Source: Alphaproteobacteria bacterium UBA2954
GTDB lineage: Bacteria; Pseudomonadota; Alphaproteobacteria; Puniceispirillales; Puniceispirillaceae
Length of the DNA stretch: 14,674 nt
Reading direction: 5' to 3'
Assembly: GCA_002348585.1 (NCBI GenBank)
Contig: DEBO01000006.1
Location: forward strand, 1-14,674
Numbering within the stretch: the first letter of the stretch is position 1; the number at the start of each line of letters is the position of its first letter. This document shows, piece by piece, positions 1 to 8,425 of the stretch. The position numbers were made by a program, and so were the translations under genes. Under the pieces are notes generated by a model. The model saw only the letters and a list, made by a program, of their open reading frames with translations. It was not told where the DNA came from and made no database searches.

Positions 1-791
1 TCATTCACCGTTGGGCGTCGTCCAATATTGGTCACGCCAGTTAAGAGCTGGCGCTGCCCGTCAGCCCATTCAAGTTCTGCCGTGACAGCATACACGCCAA
101 AGGCTGGTTCCAGACAACCGCCAAGTTCAAGGTTGGCTGTAGGGAAGTCCAGCAACCGGCCACGCTGATCTCCCATGATAATTGGTCCGGACACAGTTGG
201 CTGACGACCAAGCATATCAGCTGCTAGACCTATCTGACCGGCTTGCAAGGCTGCCCTGATCCGCGATGACGATACAGCCATCTGTGCTGTATCGGTCAAA
301 ATTGAAATGGGGTGTACCGCAACCCCAATATCCTTGCCCATTTGTGCCAAGCTTTCCATACTGCCTGCGCGGCTCTTGCCAAATGCAAAATCACTGCCTG
401 CAAAAAGATGCGTGACCGAAAAGGCCTTGACGAGAACTTTCTCAACAAAGGTCTCTGGAGATAACTCCTGCAGTGTTTTGTTAAAGTGAATATGAATAAT
501 AATCTCAACCCCCAAAGCTGCCAAACATGCATTTTTGCTGGTTTTAGTCTGCAGCAAGAAAGGGGCATCTGAGGGACGAAAATATTGACGTGGATGCGGT
601 GAGAAGGTCACAACAGCCAAAGGCAGACCTGCTAGGTTTGCACAGGTTTTAGCCGCTTTGATAACTACCTGATGCCCTGTATGAACACCATCGAAATTGC
701 CAATGGCACAAACTAGACCATGCTCAGCTACAGGCGAATCGCCATAGGTCCAGTCAATAATTTGCGTTTGGACAGGCTGACCTGACTTCAT
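1..791 (-). CDS. ribF: Bifunctional riboflavin kinase/FAD synthetase RibF (partial, C-terminus beyond window)
   Basis: This enzyme phosphorylates riboflavin to FMN and adenylylates FMN to FAD in the cytoplasm. Reading from ATG at 791 gives 263 codons with no stop before the left edge, so the C-terminus is missing. Visible motifs are the nucleotidyltransferase GNFDGVHTGH (residues 31-40), the FSPHP segment (63-67), the SSSRIR motif (174-179, the ISSTRIR-type motif of FAD synthetases) and the start of the flavokinase domain with GDQRGR (207-212) and DFPTAN (215-220). These are followed by the family's NIGRRPTVN segment close to the edge. An upstream in-frame stop and the absence of an earlier ATG support the start, although no strong Shine-Dalgarno is seen. 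It is divergent from the mscS-like gene. Family assignment is very secure. Confidence 0.96.
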   Translation of the reverse strand, partial: MKSGQPVQTQIIDWTYGDSPVAEHGLVCAIGNFDGVHTGHQVVIKAAKTCANLAGLPLAVVTFSPHPRQYFRPSDAPFLLQTKTSKNACLAALGVEIIIHIHFNKTLQELSPETFVEKVLVKAFSVTHLFAGSDFAFGKSRAGSMESLAQMGKDIGVAVHPISILTDTAQMAVSSSRIRAALQAGQIGLAADMLGRQPTVSGPIIMGDQRGRLLDFPTANLELGGCLEPAFGVYAVTAELEWADGQRQLLTGVTNIGRRPTVN

Positions 792-946
792 CTGCTTTGC
801 CACTTTCTCGTCAACCGTTTTGCTGTCTCAGCTAGATAATCATAATCATGTCAATAGATATGGCACAAGATATGTATTCCAGCGTCTATTTTTAGGCAAG
901 ATGAAAAAACGTAAGCCAGAAACTAGCAAAGTTCTGATAGCCTGCT

Positions 947-952
947 TATAAT
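947..952 (+). promoter_or_regulatory. Candidate -10 box for the mscS-chaC operon
   Basis: A perfect TATAAT lies 54 bases before the ATG at 1006, in the 214-base gap between the divergent ribF and mscS-like genes. The matching -35 is poor (TAGCAA at the right distance), so this is a moderate call. A transcription start near 959 would leave almost no leader for the GTG at 967 and favours the ATG at 1006. I see no terminator or other structure in 792-1005. Confidence 0.4.
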
Positions 953-1005
953 TCAAAAACTTAGGCGTGTTCCTCACCTTATTTGGTAAAAGCAGGTTGA
1001 TTATT

Positions 1006-1869
1006 ATGGACAGTTTTTCCTCATTGGAAACCTCACTGGGCGAAATGAGCGTGTTCAGTCAAGAACTATTGGCTATTGCGCTGAGCTCTAGCGTGAATAT
1101 TCTAGCTGGGTTGGGCACGATCATCATAGGCTTCTGGCTGTCTAGCAAAGCGTCCAGAATAGTGCGCAAGCAAATGTCAACATTGCAGCGCGTGGATAAA
1201 ACCCTGACACCCATTCTGGCCTCCATCATACGTTATGCGGGATTTATTCTTACGCTGGTGGTGGCGCTGGGTCAATTCGGGGTGCAGACAACCTCAATTA
1301 TTGCGGTTCTCGGTGCTGCAGGTCTTGCGATAGGCCTTGCCCTACAGGGCACCTTATCAAATGTTGCATCTGGCATTATGTTGCTGCTGTTGCGGCCCTT
1401 TAGCGTAGGAGACTGGGTTGAAACAAACAGCATCTCAGGCACTGTAAGAGAAATCGGGCTATTTGCAACTCAGATTGATACATTCGACAATATCTATATC
1501 ACCGTGCCAAACTCCTCCATATGGTCAGCAACAATTATTAATAACAGCCGCCACCAGATACGCCGAATGGATCTAGATATTGGTATTGGATATAACAGTG
1601 ATCTGAATGAGGTGGAAAAGGCCTTTATAACTCTGACCAAAGACAAACGAATATTATCAGATCCTGAACCACAATTTTTAGTTGTTGATTACGCAGACAG
1701 TGCGATATTGGTGAGATTAAGGCTTTATGCTCAATATGAGGATTTCTTTGCGCTAAACTGGGATCTGAAACGCAGACTGAAGCCACTTCTTGATGCACAC
1801 AATATCGAAATTCCATTTCCACAGCGCGTTGTTCATCATTTGGGGACAGACCCTAAAACGGGGTCATAG
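1006..1869 (+). CDS. mscS: MscS-family small-conductance mechanosensitive channel
   Basis: This is an inner-membrane channel that opens under membrane tension and releases solutes during hypo-osmotic shock. From ATG at 1006 it is 287 residues, essentially the length of E. coli MscS. Hydrophobic segments lie near residues 21-45 and 71-90, followed by the glycine/alanine-patterned pore helix TM3 with GAAGLAIGLALQG (103-115). After it come LSNVASG and the RPFSVGDWVE turn (130-139) leading into the beta domain, then a conserved IPNSxIW-like segment and the C-terminal alpha/beta cage. An in-frame GTG at 967 would add 13 residues. I prefer 1006 because CAGG at 993-996 is well placed, the length matches the family, and a candidate -10 lies just upstream of 967. 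The chaC-like gene follows after 14 bases, suggesting one transcript. Confidence 0.93.
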   Translation: MDSFSSLETSLGEMSVFSQELLAIALSSSVNILAGLGTIIIGFWLSSKASRIVRKQMSTLQRVDKTLTPILASIIRYAGFILTLVVALGQFGVQTTSIIAVLGAAGLAIGLALQGTLSNVASGIMLLLLRPFSVGDWVETNSISGTVREIGLFATQIDTFDNIYITVPNSSIWSATIINNSRHQIRRMDLDIGIGYNSDLNEVEKAFITLTKDKRILSDPEPQFLVVDYADSAILVRLRLYAQYEDFFALNWDLKRRLKPLLDAHNIEIPFPQRVVHHLGTDPKTGS

Positions 1870-1883
1870 GACAATTTGATGCA

Positions 1884-2579
1884 ATGAATAGAAATGCTGA
1901 AAGAGAAGGACACCCATTAAGTAGAGCTATGCTTGAAAGTGGTTTTGTCCAGAAACTTGCGCTTGACCGAGACGGTAACAACAGCGATGTCTTAAGTGAG
2001 GATGAGCTTATCTCCTCCCGCCAGCAATACGTCGCCGACGATTACATAGGGCCAGATATTTGGGTATTCGGCTATGGCAGTTTAATCTGGAACCCCCTTA
2101 TTGCCTACGAGGAAAAACAATTTGGGCGTGTTTATGGCTTTCATAAACGGTTCTGTTTATGGACGCGCCTAGGCAGAGGCAGCCCCGACGATCCAGGACT
2201 TGTGCTTGCCCTTGACAGAGGTGGGTCAGTCAGGGGTTTTGTCTTCCGCATAGCCTCTAAACGCGCAGCACAGGAGATGGATATCCTCTGGCAACGTGAA
2301 ATGATCAATAATTCCTACAATCCAAAATGGGTGAGTGTTCACACTAGTTGTGGTGTGAAAAAAGCACTCAGCTTTGTTATCCGCAGAAATAGTCCAAGCT
2401 ATGCTGACCGCATGCCAGATGAAAATATTGCAGAAATAATCGCGAGAACAACTGGCTTTCTCGGACCTTGTTGCGAGTATCTATTTGAAACGGCCAAAGC
2501 CCTAACGGAAGCAGGCATACAAGACGACACACTTGACCGCCTGGTTCGAATGGTCAAAAAATACAGGAAGAAATGCTAA
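1884..2579 (+). CDS. ChaC-type gamma-glutamylcyclotransferase
   Basis: ChaC-family enzymes cleave glutathione to 5-oxoproline and Cys-Gly in the cytoplasm. The 231-residue product carries the glycine-rich substrate loop VFGYGSLIW (61-69), then the family's GRVYGFHKRFCLWT stretch (81-94) and the LWQREM motif (135-140). Glu139 is the expected catalytic acid. The N-terminal 55 or so residues before the fold are polar and not conserved in my view. The ATG at 1884 has AGGA at 1868-1871, which overlaps the end of the upstream stop codon, consistent with translation in an operon with the mscS-like gene. The gene ends 21 bases from the convergent iclR-family gene, and no terminator hairpin is visible between them. 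The pairing with a stress channel fits osmotic or redox stress, but that is inference. Confidence 0.9.
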   Translation: MNRNAEREGHPLSRAMLESGFVQKLALDRDGNNSDVLSEDELISSRQQYVADDYIGPDIWVFGYGSLIWNPLIAYEEKQFGRVYGFHKRFCLWTRLGRGSPDDPGLVLALDRGGSVRGFVFRIASKRAAQEMDILWQREMINNSYNPKWVSVHTSCGVKKALSFVIRRNSPSYADRMPDENIAEIIARTTGFLGPCCEYLFETAKALTEAGIQDDTLDRLVRMVKKYRKKC

Positions 2580-2600
2580 CTACTTCTCTCTAGATTAATT

Positions 2601-3386
2601 TTATCCTGGCCACGAACCGCCAAGCGCTTTGGTCATGTCAAGTGAAACACGCTTTACGACCTGTCCAAACGAGACCATATGTTGATCTGAAATCCGCACA
2701 GATGGCCCACTTACGGACAGGGCTCCAACAACTTCCGACTTCGGCCCGAATAACGGCGCACTAACACAACGTAAGCCATCTGAGTGTTCTTCGTCATCAA
2801 TGGCAAACTGACGTTTCCGAGTATCGTCAAGATCTTTCCACAGGCTCGTTGATGTTATGTGGCTCTTTCGAGTAAGTTGTGATATGCCCGCTTTTGCAAT
2901 CATCCGTTCCGCCTTTTGACGAGGCATAAAGGCTAGGCAGACCTTGCCGACAGCCGAACAAGTTAGTGGTGCTTTTGCCCCTGGACGGGCTAGAGCGCGC
3001 ATTAACTCTGGACATTCGGTCTGAGCCAAATAAACGAGTTCATCATTTTCGACCAACGCAAGATTAGATGTTTCTCCTGTCTCTTGCATTAGAAAACGCA
3101 AGTAAGGGCGTGCCATATAACATATGTCACGGGCTCGCAAATAGGACGATCCAACATTGAAGCTCTGCACGCCGATAAGCCATCGCCCATCCTCAAAGCG
3201 AACAAACTGGTCGAGTTGAAGCGTGGTCAGCAGTCTGTGGGCTGTAGAAGGAGCCAACTTTACTCGCCGTGCGAGTTCGGAAAGATTTAAACCTTCCGGT
3301 TCTTCGGAAAGTTTAATCAGTAAACTCAATGCACGTGAGACAGACTGGGTATGACCACTTCTTTTTTCTAATAAGTCATCAGGCAT
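2601..3386 (-). CDS. IclR-family transcriptional regulator
   Basis: This is a DNA-binding regulator, probably of the adjacent transport and methyltransferase genes. The 261-residue protein has an N-terminal winged helix-turn-helix (about residues 14-75, with LNLSELARRVKLAPSTAHRL as the recognition region) and a C-terminal IclR effector domain. The latter includes LTCSAVGKVCLAF and, near the end, the segment RCVSAPLFGPKSEVVGALSV. An in-frame ATG at 3464 would add 26 residues. I choose 3386 because a near-perfect Shine-Dalgarno GGAGGT sits at 3399-3394, eight bases upstream, and a TATAAT lies at 3425-3420, inside the longer version. The gene is last on the minus strand after the ABC transporter genes but has its own promoter. 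The effector cannot be deduced from sequence. Confidence 0.93.
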   Translation of the reverse strand: MPDDLLEKRSGHTQSVSRALSLLIKLSEEPEGLNLSELARRVKLAPSTAHRLLTTLQLDQFVRFEDGRWLIGVQSFNVGSSYLRARDICYMARPYLRFLMQETGETSNLALVENDELVYLAQTECPELMRALARPGAKAPLTCSAVGKVCLAFMPRQKAERMIAKAGISQLTRKSHITSTSLWKDLDDTRKRQFAIDDEEHSDGLRCVSAPLFGPKSEVVGALSVSGPSVRISDQHMVSFGQVVKRVSLDMTKALGGSWPG

Positions 3387-3393
3387 TAATGTG

Positions 3394-3425
3394 ACCTCCA
3401 CATTAATAGCCAATCCCAAATTATA
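3394..3425 (-). promoter_or_regulatory. Promoter -10 box and Shine-Dalgarno of the iclR-family gene
   Basis: On the minus strand a perfect TATAAT (3425-3420) is followed about 20 bases later by GGAGGT (3399-3394) and the ATG at 3386. No convincing -35 is seen at 16-18 bases, which would be compatible with activator dependence or a regulated promoter. The Shine-Dalgarno decides the start in favour of 3386 over the longer frame. Confidence 0.5.
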
Positions 3426-3462
3426 TATTGACGCATTTAATCTGATTTTGCAAGGAACATAC

Positions 3463-3499
3463 AAAATTTATTCAATTTTTCCTTGAAAAATTTATTCAA
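3463..3499. repeat. 13-base direct repeat with imperfect palindrome upstream of iclR
   Basis: AAAATTTATTCAA occurs at 3463-3475 and again at 3487-3499, with a 24-base period. The second copy ends a 17-base imperfect palindrome, TTGAAAAATTTATTCAA (3483-3499). They lie upstream of the likely -35 position of the iclR-family gene, so autoregulatory operators are possible. The region is very AT-rich, so chance similarity is a real alternative. The rest of 3500-3677 is AT-rich and holds nothing else that I recognise. Confidence 0.35.
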
Positions 3500-3677
3500 C
3501 AATCTGAAATATTTTAATATTTTCGAGGAAAGACAAAGTGACGCAGGTAGGTCTGAAGTCAGCTTTTGTGATAAAAAATGTGAAAAATTAAATTAATAAA
3601 CCACCAACACTAATAATTGAACTTCCTTTACTTTACTGAATTCACCTAGTGCTGAACGAATTAGTGTATTTAATTTT

Positions 3678-4440
3678 CTAAGAATTTACTTGTTTCTGCA
3701 CATTTTTCTTTGGTTTACCAACTCTTAATAATGCAAACACTGGATCCATTTTGGACAGTATATCATCACTCAAATGACATTTTATCTGATAGCCGCCATC
3801 CAATTTGCGTATTGGCGGAACTTAAGTTTCACAAAATTTACTTCCAGCTTTTTCTTTCCAGCTACAGCGTGTCTGAAAAGGACAACCGGAGGGTGGACTA
3901 ATAGCAGAAAGAATGTCCCCCTCCAATATTATCCGTTTTCTTTTAACGCTTGTATCGGCTATCGGAACTGCAGATAAAAGGGCTTCTGTTTAGGGGTCAT
4001 AAGGCGGGGCAAACACATTATCTGTTGAGCCAGTCTCGACAATGTGGACCAAATACATTTCTGCCACTCGGTCAGATATATAGCGCACGATAGACAAATC
4101 ATTACTTATAAAGAGAAGAGTTGTGCGCGAACGTTTTTAAATCTCCATAAGCAATTCTGTCACGACAGCCTGCACAGATACGTCTAGCGCAGACACTGGT
4201 TCGTCTTCTATAATGACCCGCGCATTGCCCGCAAATGATCTTGCAATTCCAACTCTCTGTTTCTGACCACCAGAAAGCTGGCGCGGCATACGATCAGAAA
4301 ATTCACGCGGGAGTTGCACCGGGTTGAACCACACAAGAATAATCCATTACAGCTGGAATTTCACTTAAACGGGTAAAAAAAGATATTGAAAGATTGTCAA
4401 TCTCCAGGATGGGCGTTTGGGTATCTTTTTTCATAGGCAT
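3678..4440 (-). pseudogene. Decayed ATP-binding protein of the peptide/opine-type ABC transporter (internal deletion plus three in-frame stops)
   Basis: This is the remnant of the transporter's cytoplasmic ATPase, directly after the DppC-type permease gene. The ATG at 4440 starts a normal N-terminus (PILEIDNLSISFF, EIPAV, about 41 residues) that breaks near 4318-4330 before any Walker A motif. The frame then shifts by one, and the C-terminal half of an ABC domain follows: [17 protein letters not shown] (signature), a Walker B ending in EDEPVSALD, the switch region, and the GCPFQTRC cysteine segment typical of oligopeptide-type ATPases. TAA stops interrupt this frame at 4139-4137, 3992-3990 and 3824-3822, yet homology continues through each in the same frame to a TAG at 3680-3678. 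The switch histidine (ISHDLS in relatives) reads ISNDLS. From memory, relatives of this family are tandem two-ABC-domain proteins of 600 or more residues. That suggests the first domain's N-terminus was joined to the second domain's C-terminal half, with roughly 1.5 kb lost. Confidence 0.9.
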
Positions 4441-4448
4441 AGCCGGCT

Positions 4449-5603
4449 CTAATCTTTCAACGATTCTTCACGTAAGCCATCTGCAAGCAGATTTAGCCCA
4501 AGAACTAGAGACATCAGAGCAAAAGCTGGCGGCAAAGCTGGATGCGGATAAATAGATAATAACTTACGCCCATCATTTATCGTTGATCCCCAATCCGGGC
4601 TTTCCGGGCTAACGCCAAGACCAAAAAATCCTAGCGTTCCAAGCAAGATAGTTGTGTAACCAATGCGCAGACAAAAATCGACAATCAGTGGGCCACGTGC
4701 ATTTGGCAGGATTTCCCAGAGCATAATGTACCATGCCCCCTCGCCTCGAGTCTGCGCGGCTGCAACGTAATCACGGGTTTGAATGTCCATCGTGATGCCA
4801 CGCACTATACGAAACACGGTTGGCGAGTTCACAAAAACGACCGATACAAATACGTTAAGCAAATTGGGGTCCATATAAAAAACTCCAAGAGGATCGGAAT
4901 TAAAAGCGAGACCTGAATATGCCCATAAACAAAAAATTAAAGTAATACCGCAGTATAAATTGCGCTTTGCTGGCTCCGTGTAATAACGAGAATGGAAAAG
5001 CATCATCAAAAACACAATTGGAAATAGAAAAAGAAAAGCAGCCAAAATCATAGGGATGCCCGTTACACGAATTTCCGGCGTTACCAACAAATAGAAAAGA
5101 AGAATCACCGGAAAAGCTAAAACCAGATTCGCTAGAAATGATAGGATCGTGTCTAGTCGCTTTCCAAAATAACCCGCAGGCAAGCCTAGCGTAATACCTA
5201 CCATGAAGGCGAAAAGGGTTGCTGCTGGAGCGATTGACAAAACAAACCTCGCCCCCATCACCATTCGGCTAAAAATATCTCGAGCCAGATTATCCCCACC
5301 TAACAAATAAAACGCATTCTCTTGTCCACGAACAGGTGTACCCGGGAGCTTATTTTTCATTCCAGAGACTTGAGCAAGCGGGTCGTGAGTGATGATCATA
5401 TCAGCAAATATTGCAGTCAATACCCAAAATAAAACAATGAATAATCCAATCATCCCAATAGGACTGTCGAATAAGCGGCCATATAAACCAAGCTTCCGCT
5501 TAAAAAGCACAGATAATAGAAATATCATTACCAGAGCAATCCAAACAGGCATAAGTTGAACAAACATCTGTCCAAAAATTTCAAACCAACTTAGTGGCGC
5601 CAT
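4449..5603 (-). CDS. ABC transporter permease, DppC/OppC type
   Basis: This is the second inner-membrane subunit of a peptide/opine-type importer. The 384-residue protein has hydrophobic N-terminal helices and an OppC-like N-terminal region, then the binding-protein-dependent permease domain. The cytoplasmic EAA loop is visible as AAAQTRGEGAWYIMLWEILP followed by NARGPLIVDF, and near the end are GTLGFFGLGVSPESPDWG and a final helix. A strong Shine-Dalgarno AAGGAGAT (5619-5612) precedes the ATG at 5603. The gap from the upstream permease stop is only 19 bases, so the two are co-translated from one message. The frame is open and all expected landmarks are present, in contrast to the ATPase remnant that starts 8 bases after its stop. 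The substrate is unknown. Confidence 0.93.
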   Translation of the reverse strand: MAPLSWFEIFGQMFVQLMPVWIALVMIFLLSVLFKRKLGLYGRLFDSPIGMIGLFIVLFWVLTAIFADMIITHDPLAQVSGMKNKLPGTPVRGQENAFYLLGGDNLARDIFSRMVMGARFVLSIAPAATLFAFMVGITLGLPAGYFGKRLDTILSFLANLVLAFPVILLFYLLVTPEIRVTGIPMILAAFLFLFPIVFLMMLFHSRYYTEPAKRNLYCGITLIFCLWAYSGLAFNSDPLGVFYMDPNLLNVFVSVVFVNSPTVFRIVRGITMDIQTRDYVAAAQTRGEGAWYIMLWEILPNARGPLIVDFCLRIGYTTILLGTLGFFGLGVSPESPDWGSTINDGRKLLSIYPHPALPPAFALMSLVLGLNLLADGLREESLKD

Positions 5604-5622
5604 TTTTGGTTATCTCCTTTTT

Positions 5623-6669
5623 CTAATTTACCCTGATTTTAGGGTTTAAGTACACGTACCCTATGTCAGAAATTAGTTGGGTAATTAGCACCACCAATAC
5701 AGCGGCGATGGAGCATGATAAGAGTAATTCGATGTCGTTATTGCCAGCTGCTTGAACTAACGTCCAGCCAAACCCTTTGTAATTGAACAGAGTTTCAACA
5801 ATAACTACCCCTGTCAGAAGCCAAGGAAATTGCAACATAATCACAGTGAACGGAGCTATGAGAGCATTGCGCAACGCATGTTTTAAAACAATATTTTTGA
5901 AAGTTACTCCTTTGAGACGAGCCGTCCGAATATACTGCGCTGTCATTACTTCAGCCATAGAGGCACGAGTCATTCTAGCTATATAGCCCATACCATAAAG
6001 CGCCATTGTCATTACAGGCAGAGTAAAGTTATTGAATGTTATGCCATCCATTGCTGTTGTAGCAGAACCATTTAACCATTTTAAACCTACTGCAGAGCTT
6101 GAAAAAATAACTATGAAAACCACTCCAGAAACATATTCTGGAGTGGCGGTTGTTATAATTGAAAGGGTTGAAAGAGAGCGGTCAGTTCGAGTCCCCTCAC
6201 GCATTCCTGCTATCACTCCAACTAAAAGTGCCGAAGGCACCATCACCAACATTACCCAAAACATAAGCTTGCCGGTTAGCAATAACCTTTTGCCAATGAT
6301 TTCCTCTACTTTTCCCTGAAACAGTGACGTGTAACCTAATTTTCCTTGCAGTAAGCCACAGTAATTAGGTACATGCCCGAAGTCTCTTTTAAGGTAAGCA
6401 CATTTGCCAATTACTTTGCCATCATCCGCAGTGCTCTGCCATCCGGGTACAACACCCAACCATTCTCCGTATCTAAAGAAAAGGTTTCGGTCATAACCGT
6501 TGCGTGCCAACCAGCTAACCACTTGGTCATCGGTCATGCGATTATTCGCCTGTGTCTTAGCCAACTTTTCAAGGTTTGGTTGTAAATTTGTTAAAAAGAA
6601 AACAACAAAAGTTAGGCACAGGGATGTAAGCGCCATTAACCCAATTCGTTTAGTAAGGAACAAAAACAT
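5623..6669 (-). CDS. ABC transporter permease, DppB/OppB type
   Basis: This is the first inner-membrane subunit of the importer. The 348-residue protein begins with a membrane helix (MFLFLTKRIGLMALTSLCL, the classic DppB start) and has a long periplasmic loop between about residues 30 and 130. The permease domain follows, with an EAA loop (TARLKGVTFKNIVLKHALRN) and the conserved GVVIVETLFNYKGFGWTLVQA. Length and layout match the family. The ATG at 6669 has only a weak GGAAA upstream. It follows the substrate-binding-protein gene after 73 bases that contain a strong hairpin, a common arrangement when the binding protein is made in excess of the membrane subunits. Confidence 0.93.
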   Translation of the reverse strand: MFLFLTKRIGLMALTSLCLTFVVFFLTNLQPNLEKLAKTQANNRMTDDQVVSWLARNGYDRNLFFRYGEWLGVVPGWQSTADDGKVIGKCAYLKRDFGHVPNYCGLLQGKLGYTSLFQGKVEEIIGKRLLLTGKLMFWVMLVMVPSALLVGVIAGMREGTRTDRSLSTLSIITTATPEYVSGVVFIVIFSSSAVGLKWLNGSATTAMDGITFNNFTLPVMTMALYGMGYIARMTRASMAEVMTAQYIRTARLKGVTFKNIVLKHALRNALIAPFTVIMLQFPWLLTGVVIVETLFNYKGFGWTLVQAAGNNDIELLLSCSIAAVLVVLITQLISDIGYVYLNPKIRVN

Positions 6670-6691
6670 TCACATGTTTCCATAAACAAAC

Positions 6692-6721
6692 GCCGCATCC
6701 CAAAACTTTTAGGGATGCGGC
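6692..6721 (-). terminator. Intercistronic hairpin between SBP and permease genes
   Basis: A perfect 10-base-pair stem, GCCGCATCCC pairing with GGGATGCGGC, encloses a 10-base AT-rich loop. It starts 22 bases past the SBP stop codon in the minus direction. The sequence after it (GTTTGTTTATGG) is a poor U-tract, so a full terminator is unlikely. A partial terminator or a 3' end that stabilises the SBP message is the better reading, giving more SBP than permease. Confidence 0.7.
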
Positions 6722-6742
6722 ATGAATTTTTAAGAACCCACT

Positions 6743-8425
6743 TTAGGCGTTGAAGCCCATATACTGAAAGCGATTTTCAAAAGTTGGGTGCATATCTGAT
6801 TGCCCAACCAGCGACTTACGCTTGTGACGGAAGATTGAACGCCAGTAAGGTTGAATTATCACGCCCTCATCCTGCATTATTTGCTGAATACGCTCCATTA
6901 TAACTCTACGTTCATCAGCATTAGCGGTTGCAAGCGCCTTTGACAGCAACTCATCAAACTCAGCGTTATTAAAGGCAGCTTCATTCCAAGCTTCACCGGA
7001 CCGGTAGGCTAGCGCAAGCACCTGCACACCTAAAGGACGTTGGTTCCAGTTTGTGGATGAAAAAGGATATTTAGCCCAATCATTCCAGAATGTGGAGCCT
7101 GGTAAAATAGTCCGCTTTACCTTAATTCCTGCATCACGCAACTGCTGTGCGACTGCATCGGTAGTATTTTTGCGCCAATCATCATCGATCGATATGATTT
7201 CATGTTCGAAATCGCCCATACCCTCTGCATCCATCATCGCCTTTGCTGCTGACGGATCTACTTTTTGAGGCGGAAGTTTTGCATATTCTGGGTGAATTGG
7301 ACATACGTGATGGTTTTCAGCAGGTTCCCCAAGCCCAGCATAACCAAGCTCCAAACAAACTGAATTATCCACTGCCATTGCCAAAGCACGCCTCACGTTC
7401 TTATTCGCATAAGGCTTCATACCATTAACTTCAGCCTCCTGATTGGTTCTTATTACAATTGTAGACGCGGTTACAACCTGAGACTTTTCAAAGGAACCAA
7501 GAGAATCCATTAACTCAACATAATCACCAGTTGTTTGATGAAGCATATCAACTTCACCGGCTTCAATCGCTGCAACAAATGCCGTTGGGTCAGTGCCATA
7601 ATCGACAATCTCGATTCGGTTTAGGAAACCGCCGTTCTTTGCATTCCACCAGGTGTGGCCTGCATTACGAACCAAAACAGCCTTGACGCCAACTTCATGG
7701 CTCTCAAACGTATATGCGCCCGTGCCAATTGGGTTATTAGTAAGCATTTCAGCAGAATTATCATAAGATGAGTGAACAATAGCTGCTGGGTAGTCTCCTG
7801 CGCCAACGATGATAGTAATATCCGGACGTGGCAGTTTCAGTATGACTGTGTGGCTGTCTGCAACAACAATTGCGCCTTCAATAGCCTTATTGGTATTTGG
7901 ATCAATCAAGGTTGCCATCCGGCCTGCCATTGAGTTGCCCTCAACGGACTTGTCACACCAACGTTCAAAATTGTTTGCAACATCTGATGCAGTGAAATCA
8001 TCACCGTTATTCCACTTAACACCCTTCCTAACATTGAGAGTGTACTGAGTTGCATCAGCATTCACTTCCCAACTTTCGAGAAGCTGCCCCACCACACTTC
8101 CATCGGGCTCCAGATGAACCAGATACTCCAAAAATCCCCTGCAGGCATTGGCAATCTCTGACCAATCCCAGGTGCGAGGGTCTTTCAAAGGCCGCACCTC
8201 CATCTGACAGCGAAGTGTGCCACCCATTTTTGGCGGGTTTGTCCAGCTGACTGATGCTTCAGCTGAATTTTGACCTATCAAGGCATATGCGGTCGCTGCT
8301 GAAACTCCGAGCGCAGTTGCGCGAACCAAAAATTCTCTGCGAGAAAGTTGACCATCTGCATATTCTTTTGCATACATATGTGCCTTTTCATGAACGGGTT
8401 TCCCGTTGATTTTATCAAAAAACAT
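6743..8425 (-). CDS. Family 5 (DppA-like) ABC substrate-binding protein with Tat signal
   Basis: This periplasmic receptor would deliver a solute to the two permeases. The 560-residue protein opens with about 27 polar residues and then a twin-arginine signal, SRREFLVRA (28-36), with a hydrophobic stretch to about residue 51 and a likely cleavage after AEA (55-57). The mature part has the family 5 landmarks: [16 protein letters not shown] near its start, [22 protein letters not shown], then [10 protein letters not shown], and [11 protein letters not shown] in the second lobe. A GGAGG Shine-Dalgarno lies eight bases before the ATG. Tat export implies a protein folded before export. Members of this family bind peptides, opines, glycosides and other solutes. 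The nearby methyltransferase hints at a methylated amine or similar compound, but that is only inference. Confidence 0.93.
   Translation of the reverse strand: MFFDKINGKPVHEKAHMYAKEYADGQLSRREFLVRATALGVSAATAYALIGQNSAEASVSWTNPPKMGGTLRCQMEVRPLKDPRTWDWSEIANACRGFLEYLVHLEPDGSVVGQLLESWEVNADATQYTLNVRKGVKWNNGDDFTASDVANNFERWCDKSVEGNSMAGRMATLIDPNTNKAIEGAIVVADSHTVILKLPRPDITIIVGAGDYPAAIVHSSYDNSAEMLTNNPIGTGAYTFESHEVGVKAVLVRNAGHTWWNAKNGGFLNRIEIVDYGTDPTAFVAAIEAGEVDMLHQTTGDYVELMDSLGSFEKSQVVTASTIVIRTNQEAEVNGMKPYANKNVRRALAMAVDNSVCLELGYAGLGEPAENHHVCPIHPEYAKLPPQKVDPSAAKAMMDAEGMGDFEHEIISIDDDWRKNTTDAVAQQLRDAGIKVKRTILPGSTFWNDWAKYPFSSTNWNQRPLGVQVLALAYRSGEAWNEAAFNNAEFDELLSKALATANADERRVIMERIQQIMQDEGVIIQPYWRSIFRHKRKSLVGQSDMHPTFENRFQYMGFNA

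Noticed and set aside
3387..3464. Longer start of the IclR-family protein at 3464
   Set aside because: It would place the TATAAT box inside the gene, lacks a ribosome site, and adds residues not typical of the family; the GGAGGT before 3386 decides the start.
3710..3977. Two overlapping short plus-strand open frames
   Set aside because: They are antisense to the ATPase pseudogene frame, which explains the sequence better, and have no ribosome site or recognisable product.
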